Below are positions 27,419 to 38,768 of a DNA stretch of 56,779 nt, piece after piece (the first letter of the stretch is position 1; every line of letters begins with the position of its first letter). The position numbers and the translations under genes are program-made. The stretch is from an uncultured Clostridium sp. Lineage in GTDB: Bacteria; Bacillota; Clostridia; TANB77; CAG-508. Location of the stretch: positions 1-56,779 of the forward strand of contig CAOJRU010000012.1 in the NCBI GenBank assembly GCA_948442365.1, given 5' to 3'. The notes beneath the pieces are model-generated. The model worked only from the letters and a program-made list of their open reading frames with translations. It was not told the origin of the DNA and searched no databases.

Positions 27419-27768
27419 TTAGTTATTTAGCACATTGTGGAAAATATTTTTGTTCTATGAGATTTTTCTAATAGGACAAGCAAAAACCAAGCAAGTATTA
27501 GGTAAGTAGCTTGTATAATGTGTTAGAAAGAGAGCTTTTGTTGTTTATCTATTAATATTTAGCAGTTAAGATTCTGATTGAGTGAAGTCCTAGCTATATT
27601 TTAACAATAAATAGTAATAGATAACCAATAAAAATTCGAATGCATTATAGAGGTTACAATCTAAACTTGCTTAAAAAATAAGGAATACAAATAAAGCCCA
27701 TAGCTTTATTTGCATATTGATACTGTAAATACAAATATTAACAGTATCAACAAAGGAGGAAAAAAGAT
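27419..27768 (+). promoter_or_regulatory. Leader and promoter region of pnp
   Basis: 350 bp with no gene that I can support. Just before the pnp ribosome site is a perfect 10-bp inverted repeat TTGATACTGT / ACAGTATCAA (27717-27726 and 27741-27750). In other bacteria a pnp leader hairpin is cleaved by RNase III and then bound by PNPase for autoregulation, so this hairpin is a candidate for the same. The rest is AT-rich, and I found no tRNA. Confidence 0.5.
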
Positions 27769-29889
27769 ATGTTTAAAACTTATGAAACAGAATTAGCAGG
27801 AAGAAAACTTGTAATTGAAACAGGAAAAATGGCAGGTTTAGCAAATGGAAGCGTGCTAGTACGTTATGGAGATACTTGTGTATTAGTTAATGTAACAGCA
27901 TCCAAAGAACCAAGAGAAGGAATCGATTTCTTTCCACTATCCGTTGATTTTGAAGAAAAATTATATTCGGTAGGAAAAATACCAGGAGGATTTTTAAAAA
28001 GAGAAGGGAAGCCAACCGACAAAGCGATTTTAACATCAAGAGCCATTGATAGACCATTAAGACCACTATTCCCAAAAGATTTCAGAAATGATGTAGTAGT
28101 AGTTGGAACTGTACTTTGTGTCGAACAAGACAATTCACCAGAAGTAGCTGCTATGATAGGAGCAGCATCAGCCTTAGCCATTTCAGACATACCATTTAAT
28201 GGACCAACAGCTGCTGTCAATGTAGGATTGGTAGAGGGAAAAATCATCATAAATCCAACCGTAGAAGAAAGAGAAAAAAGTGATTTAACATTAACAGTAG
28301 CAGCAACAGAAAAGAAAATCACCATGATTGAAGCAGGAGCCAATGAAGTTCCAGACGATGTTATGTTAAAAGCCATTAAAGAAGCACATAAGGAAATCAA
28401 AAAAATCTGTAAATTTATCAACAAAATACAAAAAGATATTGGAAAACCAAAATTTGAATACAAATCCTTTGAAGTAGATCATGATGTATATGAATTTGTA
28501 GAAACTAATTTCAAAGAAGAGATGAAAGAAAAAGTGCAAGAAGAGCATAAAGAAGTAAGAGACAGAAATTTGGACGAATTAACAGAAAAAATCAAAGAAA
28601 CCTATACCCAAAAATTTGGAGAAGAAGCTTTAGAAGAACATAAATCAGATATAGGAGAAGCTATCTACAAATTAGAAAAAAAATGTGTAAGAGAAATGAT
28701 TTACTTTGAACATAAAAGAGTAGATGGAAGAAAATTAGATGAAATAAGACCATTATCATGTGAGGTAGGATTGTTACCAAGAGTACATGGTAGTGCTTTA
28801 TTCACAAGAGGTCAAACACAAGTATTATCGATAACTACACTTGGTATGATAAGCGAAGAGCAAGTATTAGATGGAATTGATACAGAAGAATCAAAAAGAT
28901 ATATGCATCATTATAACTTCCCAAGTTATTCCGTAGGAGAAGCTAGACCTAGTAGAGGGCCAGGAAGAAGAGAAGTAGGACATGGGGCATTAGCAGAAAA
29001 AGCATTAGTACCAGTATTACCATCCAAAGAAGAATTCCCTTATGCCATTCGAGTGGTATCAGAAGTATTATCTTCCAATGGTTCTACCTCACAAGCTAGT
29101 ATTTGTGGAAGTACCTTATCACTAATGCAAGCAGGAGTACCAATCAAAAGGCCAGTTGCAGGAATTTCAACAGGATTGGTAACCAATCCAGATAATGATG
29201 ATGACTATGTAATGTTAGTAGATATACAAGGACTAGAAGATTTCTTCGGTGATATGGACTTTAAAGTTGGTGGAACCGAAAAAGGAATTACAGCCATTCA
29301 AGTAGATATCAAATGTGATGGTTTGACTTATGATATTATTAAAGAAGCTTTTGAAAGAACTAGAAAAGCTAGACAATATATTTTAGATGATGTTATGGCA
29401 CCAGTTATCAATGAACCAAGTAAGGAAATTTCTCCTTATGCACCAAGAATTGTAAGTACACAAATAAAAGTAGACAAAATAAAAGACGTAATCGGACCTG
29501 GTGGAAAAATGATTAACAAAATCATTGAAGAAACAGGAGTAAAAATTGATATCGAAGAAGATGGACAAGTATTCATTTATTCAACAGATAATGAAAAAGC
29601 AATACAAGCATTAGAAATGGTAGAAGACATCGTAAGAGAAGTAGAAGTTGGTGGAATTTACTATGGAGAAGTTGTCCGTTTGATGAACTTTGGAGCTTTT
29701 GTTGACTTGGGTTGTGGAGGAAAAGAAGGTTTACTACACATTTCAAAAATATCAAAAGAAAGAATTAAAAATATTGAAGATGTACTTCATGTTGGTGACA
29801 AAGTTACGGTTAAAGTTATTAACATTGACGATCAAGATAGAATTAATTTGAGTATGAAAGATTTTAATGAAGTAAAATCAGAAGAATAA
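27769..29889 (+). CDS. pnp: Polyribonucleotide nucleotidyltransferase
   Basis: 706-aa phosphorolytic 3'-5' exoribonuclease of the RNA-decay machinery. Two RNase PH-like domains: the first about 1-230 (RPLRPLFPKDF), the second about 310-540 (VDGRKLDEIRPLSCEVGLLP, FTRGQTQ, and the active-site region MDFKVGGTEKGITAIQVD). An all-alpha linker lies between. The KH domain (VIGPGGKMINKIIEETGVKI) and S1 domain (GEVVRLMNFGAFVDLGCGGK) follow. Length is normal. The ribosome site is AAAGGAGG. Confidence 0.98.
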   Translation: MFKTYETELAGRKLVIETGKMAGLANGSVLVRYGDTCVLVNVTASKEPREGIDFFPLSVDFEEKLYSVGKIPGGFLKREGKPTDKAILTSRAIDRPLRPLFPKDFRNDVVVVGTVLCVEQDNSPEVAAMIGAASALAISDIPFNGPTAAVNVGLVEGKIIINPTVEEREKSDLTLTVAATEKKITMIEAGANEVPDDVMLKAIKEAHKEIKKICKFINKIQKDIGKPKFEYKSFEVDHDVYEFVETNFKEEMKEKVQEEHKEVRDRNLDELTEKIKETYTQKFGEEALEEHKSDIGEAIYKLEKKCVREMIYFEHKRVDGRKLDEIRPLSCEVGLLPRVHGSALFTRGQTQVLSITTLGMISEEQVLDGIDTEESKRYMHHYNFPSYSVGEARPSRGPGRREVGHGALAEKALVPVLPSKEEFPYAIRVVSEVLSSNGSTSQASICGSTLSLMQAGVPIKRPVAGISTGLVTNPDNDDDYVMLVDIQGLEDFFGDMDFKVGGTEKGITAIQVDIKCDGLTYDIIKEAFERTRKARQYILDDVMAPVINEPSKEISPYAPRIVSTQIKVDKIKDVIGPGGKMINKIIEETGVKIDIEEDGQVFIYSTDNEKAIQALEMVEDIVREVEVGGIYYGEVVRLMNFGAFVDLGCGGKEGLLHISKISKERIKNIEDVLHVGDKVTVKVINIDDQDRINLSMKDFNEVKSEE

Positions 29890-29900
29890 TATAGCAGTTG

Positions 29901-29924
29901 GCGAGTTTCCATTTGGGGACTCGC
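29901..29924 (+). terminator. Weak hairpin after pnp
   Basis: GCGAGT and ACTCGC arms around a 12-nt loop, without a strong T-tract. It could be a terminator or a 3' stabilising hairpin. Confidence 0.4.
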
Positions 29925-29984
29925 TAAATTAAAGTTCATAAACGGCTAGTCTTGGGAAAAACCGAAACTTAAAAAAGCAATATA

Positions 29985-30013
29985 TTGCCATTTAACAGAA
30001 AATCATATATAAT
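29985..30013 (+). promoter_or_regulatory. Promoter of the metalloprotease-like gene
   Basis: TTGCCA (29985-29990), 17 bases, TATAAT (30008-30013), 18 bp before the start codon. Confidence 0.7.
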
Positions 30014-30031
30014 AGAGTCTGGAGGTATCAC

Positions 30032-31391
30032 ATGGAATCAAACAAAAAAACGAAAAAAATAAGTTATTTCATCTCATTAGCCATATTACTTGTTATCTTA
30101 TATTTTGCCTATCAATTTTACCAAAAAAACAACTTTAATAACTTTATAAGAAGCGAAACTAAAATATATACCTCACATTTTACAAGAGACGAAAAAGTAA
30201 AATATAGCAATCAGAAAAGCTATAAAATAGAAACCGAAGAATACAATGATGCCATGTTTTATAAAAAAATCAAAGTACAGAAAAATCAACCATATAAAGT
30301 AACCTGTATGGTAAAAACAAACAATGTACAACCGAAAGAAGAAGTATCAGGAGTAGGAGCACAAATAGCCATTGAAGGAACAACAGAAAGGTCAGTTGCC
30401 ATAGCAGGAACGCAAGATTGGCAAAAAATAGAGTTGATATTTAATAGTAAAGATAGAGAAGAAGTACATGTAGGATTTAGATTAGGAGGCTATTTAGGAG
30501 AAGCAACTGGAGAAGCCTGGTTTTCTGATTTTACCATAGAGGAAGGAATTTCAGAACAAAATAATAATTGGAAATTTGCATGTTTTATCTTTAGAACAAC
30601 GGATGTAACCATTAATCAAAAACAGATAAAGCTACAAGTAACAGGAAGTGATGTACGAGATATTACCAATACCATAAATTTATTTGAAACTTCTTGTAAC
30701 AATTTGTCCAATGGAAAAATGACGGCAGATTGTGACATTTATCAAATAGATACCCCTTTATCCAGACTGTCCTATGACAATGAGTTTGGATATTTTGTAG
30801 GAGCTGAAGACATAGAAAATCAAATCAAGGACACCATAGCAGCACATGACTATGATCATATTTTTGCCATTGTTAGGCTTCGGAGATGAAGAACATGAAA
30901 ACGATATTCAAGTAAACGATTGGATAGGACTTGGTTCGATGGATTATTATGGAATTGGATTTTCTAATATACGATTACCAAATGACTCAAAAAGTTATAT
31001 TTATAAATATAATCCACGTATTAATACCTTTCCAGAAGAAGTATTTTTGCATGAATTTTTACATTCATTAGAAAGAAATGCGGAAGAATATGGATACGAA
31101 AGACCAGAATTACATGATTATCGCGTTTATGGCTATGAAGATGAAAGATTAATAGGACAAAAAAGATGGTATACTGACTATATGAACCAAAATATCAATT
31201 CAACAAAAGGAAAAATAGGATTACCACCAGAAATATATACATTAAAGCCAGCCAAAAATAGCAACTTTATCTATTCTTATAAAGTGGAAGGAATCTTTAA
31301 TGAACCAGAAAATATAATAGAGGAAATATTAGAGCTATTTAGTAATATAGCCAATAAAATAAATGAGATTTTGGGGGCATTTATAACATAA
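30032..31391 (+). CDS. Membrane-anchored metalloprotease-like protein, read through a CGG +1 site
   Basis: The N-terminus has one membrane helix (ISLAILLVILYFAYQFY), then a beta-rich middle of about 50-180 that looks like a carbohydrate-binding module (VGFRLGGYLGEATGEAWFSDF). An in-frame CGG at 30881-30883 is followed one codon later by TGA in the unshifted frame. Skipping the C reads Gly-Asp-Glu-Glu-His-Glu and continues another 169 codons, giving 452 aa. The second part has LHEFLHSLERN, an HExxH-type zinc site, at about residue 345. Family unknown to me; a cell-surface zinc peptidase is an inference. The start follows TCTGGAGG. Confidence 0.8.
30881..30884 (+). other. CGGN +1 recoding site in the metalloprotease-like gene
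   Basis: In-frame CGG followed by A, after CTT (Leu); the 5' context CTTCGGAG is the same as in ffh. Skipping the C reads GGA (Gly), and the frame stays open for 169 further codons to 31391. Confidence 0.78.
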
Positions 31392-31489
31392 AAGAGATGG
31401 GAAATTCTTTTTAGCTGTAGCGTTTTAAATGCGTACAGATTTTAGGTACATTTCTTAAAATCCCTAAAATTAAAAAGATAGGAGAAATC

Positions 31490-32515
31490 GTGAAAGTATC
31501 AGAATTTAATTATGAACTACCAGAAGAATTAATTGCACAGACACCAATAGAAAAAAGAGATACATCTAGATTAATGGTATTAAACAAACAAAAACAAACC
31601 ATAGAACACAAAATATTTAAAGATATCATAGATTATCTAAAACCAGGCGATGTATTAGTCAGAAACAATACGAAAGTAATACCAGCGCGTTTATATGGAA
31701 ATAAAGAAACAGGAGCTAAGGTTGAATTTTTGCTATTAAATAATATAGAAAAAGATATTTGGGAATGTATTGTTAGACCAGGAAATAAACTTCATATTGG
31801 AACCAATGTGATTTTTGGAGATGGTTTATTAAAGGCAGAAATATTAGAAGTAATGCCAGGCGGAACCAGGAAAGTAGAATTTCATTACGAAGGAATTTTC
31901 AATGAAATCTTAGATCAAATTGGTCTTATGCCATTACCGCCTTATATTCATGAAGAATTAAAAGAAAAAGACAGATATCAAACCATATATGCTAAATATA
32001 ATGGATCAGCAGCAGCACCAACGGCAGGATTGCATTTCACAGAAGAATTATTGAAAAAATTGCAAGAAAAGGGTATTGTGATAGCAAATGTAACTTTGCA
32101 CGTTGGAATTGGAACATTCCGACCAGTAAAAGAAGAGACCGTAGAAGCGCATCAGATGCATTCAGAGCATTTTTACATCAAACAGGAAGATGTGGATAAA
32201 ATTAATCAAGCCAAGAAAAACGGTAAAAGAGTGATAGCAGTTGGGACAACTTCTTGTAGAGTACTAGAAACCATTGCAGATGAAAATGGCTATGTAAAAG
32301 CAACAGAAGGAGATACTCAAATATTTATCTATCCAGGTTATCAATTCAAAATACTAGATGGCTTAATCACGAATTTTCATTTACCACAATCCACCCTATT
32401 AATGTTAGTATCAGCATTAGCAGAAAAAGATTATATTATGAAAGCCTATGAAGAAGCCGTAAAACAGAAATATCGTTTTTTTAGTTTTGGAGATGCCATG
32501 TTTATAGAAAACTAA
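31490..32515 (+). CDS. queA: S-adenosylmethionine:tRNA ribosyltransferase-isomerase
   Basis: 341-aa enzyme that adds the epoxycyclopentane group in queuosine synthesis at position 34 of tRNAs with GUN anticodons. Typical motifs: [19 protein letters not shown] at the N-terminus, [38 protein letters not shown], and [14 protein letters not shown] near the end. The start is GTG at 31490 after AGGAG. tgt follows, so two steps of the same modification are adjacent. Confidence 0.96.
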   Translation: MKVSEFNYELPEELIAQTPIEKRDTSRLMVLNKQKQTIEHKIFKDIIDYLKPGDVLVRNNTKVIPARLYGNKETGAKVEFLLLNNIEKDIWECIVRPGNKLHIGTNVIFGDGLLKAEILEVMPGGTRKVEFHYEGIFNEILDQIGLMPLPPYIHEELKEKDRYQTIYAKYNGSAAAPTAGLHFTEELLKKLQEKGIVIANVTLHVGIGTFRPVKEETVEAHQMHSEHFYIKQEDVDKINQAKKNGKRVIAVGTTSCRVLETIADENGYVKATEGDTQIFIYPGYQFKILDGLITNFHLPQSTLLMLVSALAEKDYIMKAYEEAVKQKYRFFSFGDAMFIEN

Positions 32516-32531
32516 TAGTAGTGAGTTTTAA

Positions 32532-33780
<1,249 letters not shown>

Positions 33781-33795
33781 ATGGAGGTATACACA

Positions 33796-35385
33796 ATGAA
33801 TTTAATTGAGGAGAGCTTTCAAAATAAACAAGAAAATAAGAAAAAAAGAACAACTAAAATTATTTTAGCTGCTATTATTTTTGTAGTTATTATTATCATA
33901 GCAATCATATCTTATTTAGCATATATTCAAAGTACGATTATGAGATTAACAATGGATGGACAAGCCAATGAAAAGCTAAAAAACATGTTAGTATTTGAAG
34001 AGGATGGCACGATTTATGCACCAATTAAAGAAATTGCAACCTACTTTGGTTATGATAGCTTTAATGGGGAATATAGTGAAAAATCAGAGCAACAAAGTAA
34101 ATGTTATGTGCAAAATGAAAATGAGATTGCCAATTTTGAATTAGGAGAAAATAAAATATATAAATTAGACTTGACGCAAAAAGATGCTGATTATGAATAT
34201 GTCTATATAAAAAAGCCAGTAAAAGCGATTAATGGTGTATTATATGTATCAACAGAAGGATTAGAAAAAGCATTTAATATTAGCTTTAGTTATGAACAAG
34301 AATCAAATAGAATTACGATTTATACTATGCCATATTTATATGAATATTATGCAAGTAGAATATTAGATTATGGATATACAGAATTAGATAGTAATTTTGT
34401 AAATCAAAAAGCTATCTTAAATAATATGTTAATTGTATTAAAAGACAAAAAACAATATGGAGTAATAGGAGTCGATGGAAGCTCAATTTTAGAGCCTAAA
34501 TATGACAGTATCATGTATCTTGTAAATACAGGAGATTTCTTAGTAGAGAATAATAAAAAAGTAGGAATCATGTCAGCGAATCGAGAAACGAAAATTCAAA
34601 TTAGATATGATAGTATTGAATTGATGGACAGTGATTCAGGCTTATATGTAGTAACACAGGATAATAAATATGGTGTGATAGATATTAGAGGTAATACTAA
34701 AATTTATATAGAAAATGATGCGATCGGAATTGATATTTCAAAATTTTCGCAAAATAACATAAAGAATCGATATATACTAGCAGATGGTTTAATACCAGTT
34801 AGAAAAGACAAATATTGGAGTTTATATGATAAAAATGGAAATCAGCTAACAGAATATAAGTACGATAGTTTAGGATACATTGCCTCTAACAATAAAGATG
34901 CACTAAATTTATTGGTGATTCCAAATTACAATGTATTAGTAGCTTGTAAGGACAAAAAATATACACTAATTAATGGATCAGGTTCAGAATTATTTGCAAT
35001 AGTAGCAGATGACATTTATATGGAAATTAGTGGAGGAGAAAAACATTATTATATTACCATAAACGATCAAAAAATTGATGCAGAAGATTGGATGGACTTA
35101 AATGGAATCACGGCAAAATCAGGAAACAACAATCAAACAAAAAACACAGAAAATTCTAACAATGCAAATGATAATAGAAGAAATAATAATAACAATAATA
35201 ATAGTAATTCTGATTCTGATTCAGAAAATGAAAACCAAAATGAAAATAACAACGAAGAAGAAAGACAAGATAACGATAACAACAATGATAATGGCGACAA
35301 TAACGATAATCATTATGAGAATGGAGATAATAGTGATAATAATAATGATAATGACGATAATAATGATAATCAAGAAGAACAATAA
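33796..35385 (+). CDS. Membrane-anchored WG-repeat protein with Asn/Asp-rich tail
   Basis: 529-aa protein. One membrane helix near the N-terminus (IILAAIIFVVIIIIAIISYL) follows a short Lys-rich cytoplasmic part. Residues about 60-180 resemble the copper-amine-oxidase-N-type stalk domain (IYAPIKEIATYFGY, VLYVSTEGLEKAF). Then come WG/KWG-like repeats (KKQYGVIGVDGSSILEPKYD, NKYGVIDIRGN, YWSLYDKNGNQLTEYKYD). The last about 85 residues are nearly all Asn, Asp and Glu. The whole part outside the helix is probably extracellular; the binding partner is unknown. The ATG at 33796 follows ATGGAGG. It starts 15 bp after tgt. Confidence 0.82.
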   Translation: MNLIEESFQNKQENKKKRTTKIILAAIIFVVIIIIAIISYLAYIQSTIMRLTMDGQANEKLKNMLVFEEDGTIYAPIKEIATYFGYDSFNGEYSEKSEQQSKCYVQNENEIANFELGENKIYKLDLTQKDADYEYVYIKKPVKAINGVLYVSTEGLEKAFNISFSYEQESNRITIYTMPYLYEYYASRILDYGYTELDSNFVNQKAILNNMLIVLKDKKQYGVIGVDGSSILEPKYDSIMYLVNTGDFLVENNKKVGIMSANRETKIQIRYDSIELMDSDSGLYVVTQDNKYGVIDIRGNTKIYIENDAIGIDISKFSQNNIKNRYILADGLIPVRKDKYWSLYDKNGNQLTEYKYDSLGYIASNNKDALNLLVIPNYNVLVACKDKKYTLINGSGSELFAIVADDIYMEISGGEKHYYITINDQKIDAEDWMDLNGITAKSGNNNQTKNTENSNNANDNRRNNNNNNNSNSDSDSENENQNENNNEEERQDNDNNNDNGDNNDNHYENGDNSDNNNDNDDNNDNQEEQ

Positions 35386-35411
35386 CAGAAAATAAGGAAA
35401 ATTACTAATCT

Positions 35412-35450
35412 AAAAAAGGATTTAAGGAATAAGAGCTTAAGTCCTTTTTT
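35412..35450 (+). terminator. Terminator after the WG-repeat gene
   Basis: AAAAAAGGATTTAA pairs with TTAAGTCCTTTTTT, one G-T pair, 10-nt loop. Confidence 0.85.
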
Positions 35451-35558
35451 GTTGTATAGGAAAACTAAATAGTTTATTGAAAAATACATAAACTTATAAA
35501 TTTAAAATAGATTCCCCCTGAATAATTGTTAAAAATATAAAGAAATTTCCAAAAAGCG

Positions 35559-35587
35559 TTTACAATTTAAAAAAAGTTGTATACAAT
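35559..35587 (+). promoter_or_regulatory. Promoter of the glycosyltransferase gene
   Basis: TTTACA (35559-35564), 17 bases, TACAAT (35582-35587), 67 bp before the start codon. Confidence 0.7.
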
Positions 35588-35654
35588 ATAGAAAAAGAAA
35601 AATGTCAAAAAACAAGAAGAACAAAAGAAAATAAGGAAGAAAGGAAGAAAAACC

Positions 35655-36947
35655 ATGAAAATATTGATGCTAACATGGGAATATCCACCAAGAGTGGTAG
35701 GAGGAATTGCAAGAGTTGTATATGACTTGTCAAGAACATTATTAAAAGATGGTCATGATGTAACCGTTATAACCTATCGTGATGGTGAAGCACCTTATTT
35801 TGAAGATGACAAAGGAGTAAAAGTATATCGAGTAGACAATTATATGATAAATCCAAATAATTTTATTGATTGGGTCATGCAAATGAATTTTAGCATGCTG
35901 GCCAAAGCGAATGAAATCATAGCAGAGCAAGGGAAATTTGATGTCATTCATGCTCATGACTGGTTAGTAGCCTATAGTGCAAAAACACTTAAAAATTCAT
36001 ACAACATACCAATTGTATCTACCATTCATGCAACAGAAGCAGGAAGAAATAGTGGAATTCATGATGAACAACAAAGATATATTAATGATACAGAATGGAT
36101 GTTAACTTATGAATCAGCAGAAGTAATTGTTAATAGTAATTTTATGAAAAATGAATTACAACGACTATTTGGACTTCCCTATGAAAAAATCAATGTTGTG
36201 CCAAATGGTGTAAACTTAAATTTGTTTAATGGAATCGAGAGAGATTATGACTTTAGAAGAAAATATGCAATGGACAATGAAAAAATCATATTATTTATGG
36301 GAAGATTAGTTTATGAAAAAGGAGTACAACATCTCATTTCGGCAATGCCTAAAATATTAGCAGGTTATCATGATGCCAAACTTGTCATTTGTGGAAAAGG
36401 TGGCATGATAGATGAATTAAAACAACAAGTAGAAGCAATGGGAATCGGAAATAAAGTATATTTTGCAGGATATATGAATGGAAAAGATGTACAAAAAATG
36501 TACAAAGCAGCCGATATATCAGTATTTCCAAGTACCTATGAACCATTTGGAATTGTAGCATTAGAAGCTATGTTATCGGAAAATCCGGTGGTTGTTTCAG
36601 ACATTGGAGGATTAAACGAAATAGTAGATCATAAAGTAAATGGAATGAAGGCATATTGTGGAAATGCAAATTCATTAGCAGATTCTATACTAGAGTTGTT
36701 ATATGATTATAAACTTTGTAGTGAAATAACAAAAAAAGCAAAAAATAAAGTAAGAAATCAATATAACTGGAGCAAAATTGCACAAGATACGCACTTTACT
36801 TATCAAAAAGCAATTTGTCAATCTATGGCAGAAAAACAAAAAAGAGAGTTGGAACAAGAAAGAGCAAGAAAAACGAAAAAAGCAAAAAATACAGAAAACG
36901 AAATTACCAATTTACTTAGCTTTAAAAAGCGTCAAGCTTATGCGTAA
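35655..36947 (+). CDS. GT4-family glycosyltransferase (glycogen synthase-like)
   Basis: 430-aa GT-B fold retaining glycosyltransferase. The N-terminus MKILMLTWEYPPRVVGGIAR carries the donor-loop pattern of starch/glycogen synthase-like GT4 enzymes; VIHAHDWL, VPNGVNLNLF, FMGRLVYEKGVQHL and the E-x7-E region STYEPFGIVALEAM follow in order. The C-terminal 35 residues are a charged Lys/Glu helix not found in most relatives. The donor and acceptor are unknown; it may act in glucan or cell-surface synthesis. Monocistronic between a good promoter and a terminator. The ribosome site is AAGGAAG. Confidence 0.87.
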   Translation: MKILMLTWEYPPRVVGGIARVVYDLSRTLLKDGHDVTVITYRDGEAPYFEDDKGVKVYRVDNYMINPNNFIDWVMQMNFSMLAKANEIIAEQGKFDVIHAHDWLVAYSAKTLKNSYNIPIVSTIHATEAGRNSGIHDEQQRYINDTEWMLTYESAEVIVNSNFMKNELQRLFGLPYEKINVVPNGVNLNLFNGIERDYDFRRKYAMDNEKIILFMGRLVYEKGVQHLISAMPKILAGYHDAKLVICGKGGMIDELKQQVEAMGIGNKVYFAGYMNGKDVQKMYKAADISVFPSTYEPFGIVALEAMLSENPVVVSDIGGLNEIVDHKVNGMKAYCGNANSLADSILELLYDYKLCSEITKKAKNKVRNQYNWSKIAQDTHFTYQKAICQSMAEKQKRELEQERARKTKKAKNTENEITNLLSFKKRQAYA

Positions 36948-37000
36948 CAATAAAATTGTCATAAAACGTCACCAATTATTAAAAATAAGAATTAGAACCA

Positions 37001-37034
37001 TAAAAGCTAAAGCCCACGATGTGGGCTTTTTAGC
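37001..37034. terminator. Terminator after the glycosyltransferase gene
   Basis: GCTAAAGCCCAC-3-GTGGGCTTTTTAGC, a long stem with internal T-tract. Confidence 0.85.
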
Positions 37035-37147
37035 ATTCTTTATTTAAGTAAGTTTTGCTTTTTTATATTATAGGAAAATACTCCAAACACCTATAATATA
37101 AATACATTCCACACAAAATTACAAAGCAATTTTGGCGAGCGAACAAA

Positions 37148-37190
37148 CCTGTCCCAAAAAACACCAAAATGGATAAGTTGTGCCTGTCCC
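37148..37190. repeat. 35-bp-period repeat (family B), two boxes
   Basis: CCTGTCCC at 37148 and 37183, 35 bases apart, with ACACCAAAATGGATAAG between them. Otherwise the 556-bp gap 36948-37503 holds only a terminator, AT-rich sequence and the second array. Confidence 0.88.
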
Positions 37191-37360
37191 AATTTATCCT
37201 AATTTATCTGCAAAATTGAAAATTTGATGTTTATCCCAGATTATTTAAATCAAGTTACAATGTTTTAATAGAAAAAAATTCGAAAAATTTTCAAATTTTA
37301 CAAATTTAGCAAAAAAATAGTGTATAATAGAAAAGTAAGAATAGAAATGGCCAGTTTGTG

Positions 37361-37480
37361 CCTGTCCCAAAAAATACCAAAATGGATAAGCTGTACCTGT
37401 CCCAAAAAATACCAAAATGGATAAGTTGTACCTGTCCCAGAACATACCAAAATGGATAAGTTGTGCCTGTCCCAGATTAG
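37361..37480. repeat. 35-bp-period repeat (family B) before era, four boxes
   Basis: CCTGTCCC at 37361, 37396, 37431 and 37466, each exactly 35 bases apart, with ATACCAAAATGGATAAG between. This is the longest array in the window. It lies directly upstream of the era ribosome site and downstream of a TATAAT at 37323-37328, so it would be transcribed into the era leader. Confidence 0.92.
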
Positions 37481-37503
37481 CCAAGCAAAAAGGAGAAGAA
37501 TAA

Positions 37504-38400
37504 ATGTTTAAATCAGGATTTGTAACACTAATTGGAAGAACAAATGTAGGAAAGTCTACGTTATTAAATTTATTAGTGGGAGAAAAAGTGGCTGCTATTG
37601 CCAATAAAGTGCAAACAACGAGAACAGCGATTAAAGGAATTGTAAATAGAGAGAATAGTCAGATTGTTTTTACGGATACACCAGGTATTCATAAACCAAA
37701 AACTAAATTGAATGAAACGATGGTAGAGACTTCTTTTTCTAGTATTCCAGATAGTGATCTGGTTTTGTTTTTGATCGAAGCGACCAGTAAAGAGATAGGA
37801 AGAGGAGATGCTATTATATTAGAAAAAATAAAGGAAGCAAATAGGAAAACCATTTTAATTATTAATAAGATTGATTTGGTAAAAAGAGAGAGTCTTTTAA
37901 ATTTGATTGCTATTTATAGCAAGGAATATGCTTTTGAAGCCGTAATTCCTATCTCTGCAACCAATCCTAAATATAAAGAAATTATATTAGATGAGATTGA
38001 AAAGAACTTAAAAACAGGTCCAGCATATTATGATATAGAGGAATATACCGATCAGACATTAAGACAATTAGCAGAAGAGACAATTCGAGAAAAAGCATTA
38101 AAAATGCTACAAGATGAAGTACCGCATGGAATTTATATAGAAGTAGAAAAAATGAAACAAAGAAAAAATAAACAAGGAGAAGAAATCTATGATATAGAGG
38201 CTATTATCTATTGTTTAAGAGAATCCCATAAAGGCATTATTATTGGAAAAAATGGCGAAATGTTAAAAAGAATTGGAAGAAGTGCTAGAATTGACATGGA
38301 GCAGAATTTTGGAATAAAAGTGAATTTAAAAACTTGGGTAAAAGTCAAGGAAGATTGGCAATCGAATGATTCTATCGTTAATAAGTTTAAATTAAAATAA
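37504..38400 (+). CDS. era: GTPase Era
   Basis: 298-aa GTPase that binds 16S rRNA and helps 30S maturation. G1 GRTNVGKS, G3 DTPG (TDTPGIHKPK), G4 NKID. The C-terminal KH domain has GKNGEMLKRIG. Length is normal. The ribosome site is AAAGGAG. It is followed by yqzL and recO, a common Firmicute order. Confidence 0.97.
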   Translation: MFKSGFVTLIGRTNVGKSTLLNLLVGEKVAAIANKVQTTRTAIKGIVNRENSQIVFTDTPGIHKPKTKLNETMVETSFSSIPDSDLVLFLIEATSKEIGRGDAIILEKIKEANRKTILIINKIDLVKRESLLNLIAIYSKEYAFEAVIPISATNPKYKEIILDEIEKNLKTGPAYYDIEEYTDQTLRQLAEETIREKALKMLQDEVPHGIYIEVEKMKQRKNKQGEEIYDIEAIIYCLRESHKGIIIGKNGEMLKRIGRSARIDMEQNFGIKVNLKTWVKVKEDWQSNDSIVNKFKLK

Positions 38401-38514
38401 TTAGAAACGATGCTTATTATAGATAATTAATAACCAAAAATTGTATAAAAATTAGTAAAAGTGCAAAAGATAAAATTAAAGGTAAAACTTTAAATGAATG
38501 AAGGAAGTGAGCTT

Positions 38515-38703
38515 ATGATTAAAAAAATAGCATGGGAAACCTTTAAAAATACAGGAGATATTAATACATTTATGGAATTGAAACAAATTGAAAATATCGA
38601 AAAGGGGATAGAGGGAGGTTCCTCAAAGTTCCTAAAAGAAGAAGGATTGGGAAACACTTTTATAACAGACAATAAATCTAATAACAATGAAAATAACAAC
38701 TAA
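38515..38703 (+). CDS. yqzL: YqzL-like small protein
   Basis: 62-aa protein. IAWETFKNTGDINTFMELKQ matches YqzL, a short protein encoded between era and recO in Bacillus and Clostridia. It is longer than the B. subtilis form (about 47 aa) because of an Asn-rich C-terminal tail. The ATG at 38515 follows GGAAGTG; an upstream ATG at 38494 has no site. No function is known. Confidence 0.75.
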   Translation: MIKKIAWETFKNTGDINTFMELKQIENIEKGIEGGSSKFLKEEGLGNTFITDNKSNNNENNN

Positions 38704-38768
38704 TAGATATGATAATAATAGATGAACAAAAGGATAATAAAAAAGATAAATGAGAAGGATAATGAAAA

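Noticed and set aside
27419..27768. tRNA gene in the gap before pnp or elsewhere
   Set aside because: I looked for paired acceptor arms and GTTCGA T-loops and found no convincing cloverleaf in the window, so tRNA-Arg(CCG) or an unusual tRNA-Gly could not be tested here.
27864..28463. 199-aa minus-strand open frame over pnp
   Set aside because: It is the complement of highly conserved pnp sequence and has no ribosome site or family features.
35115..35383. Asn/Asp-rich stretch as a non-coding microsatellite
   Set aside because: It is in frame with the WG-repeat protein and ends in a stop just before a terminator, so it is read as a protein tail.
37361..37480. Small CRISPR array
   Set aside because: The 35-bp units are repeats of one sequence from end to end, with no variable spacers and no cas genes nearby.
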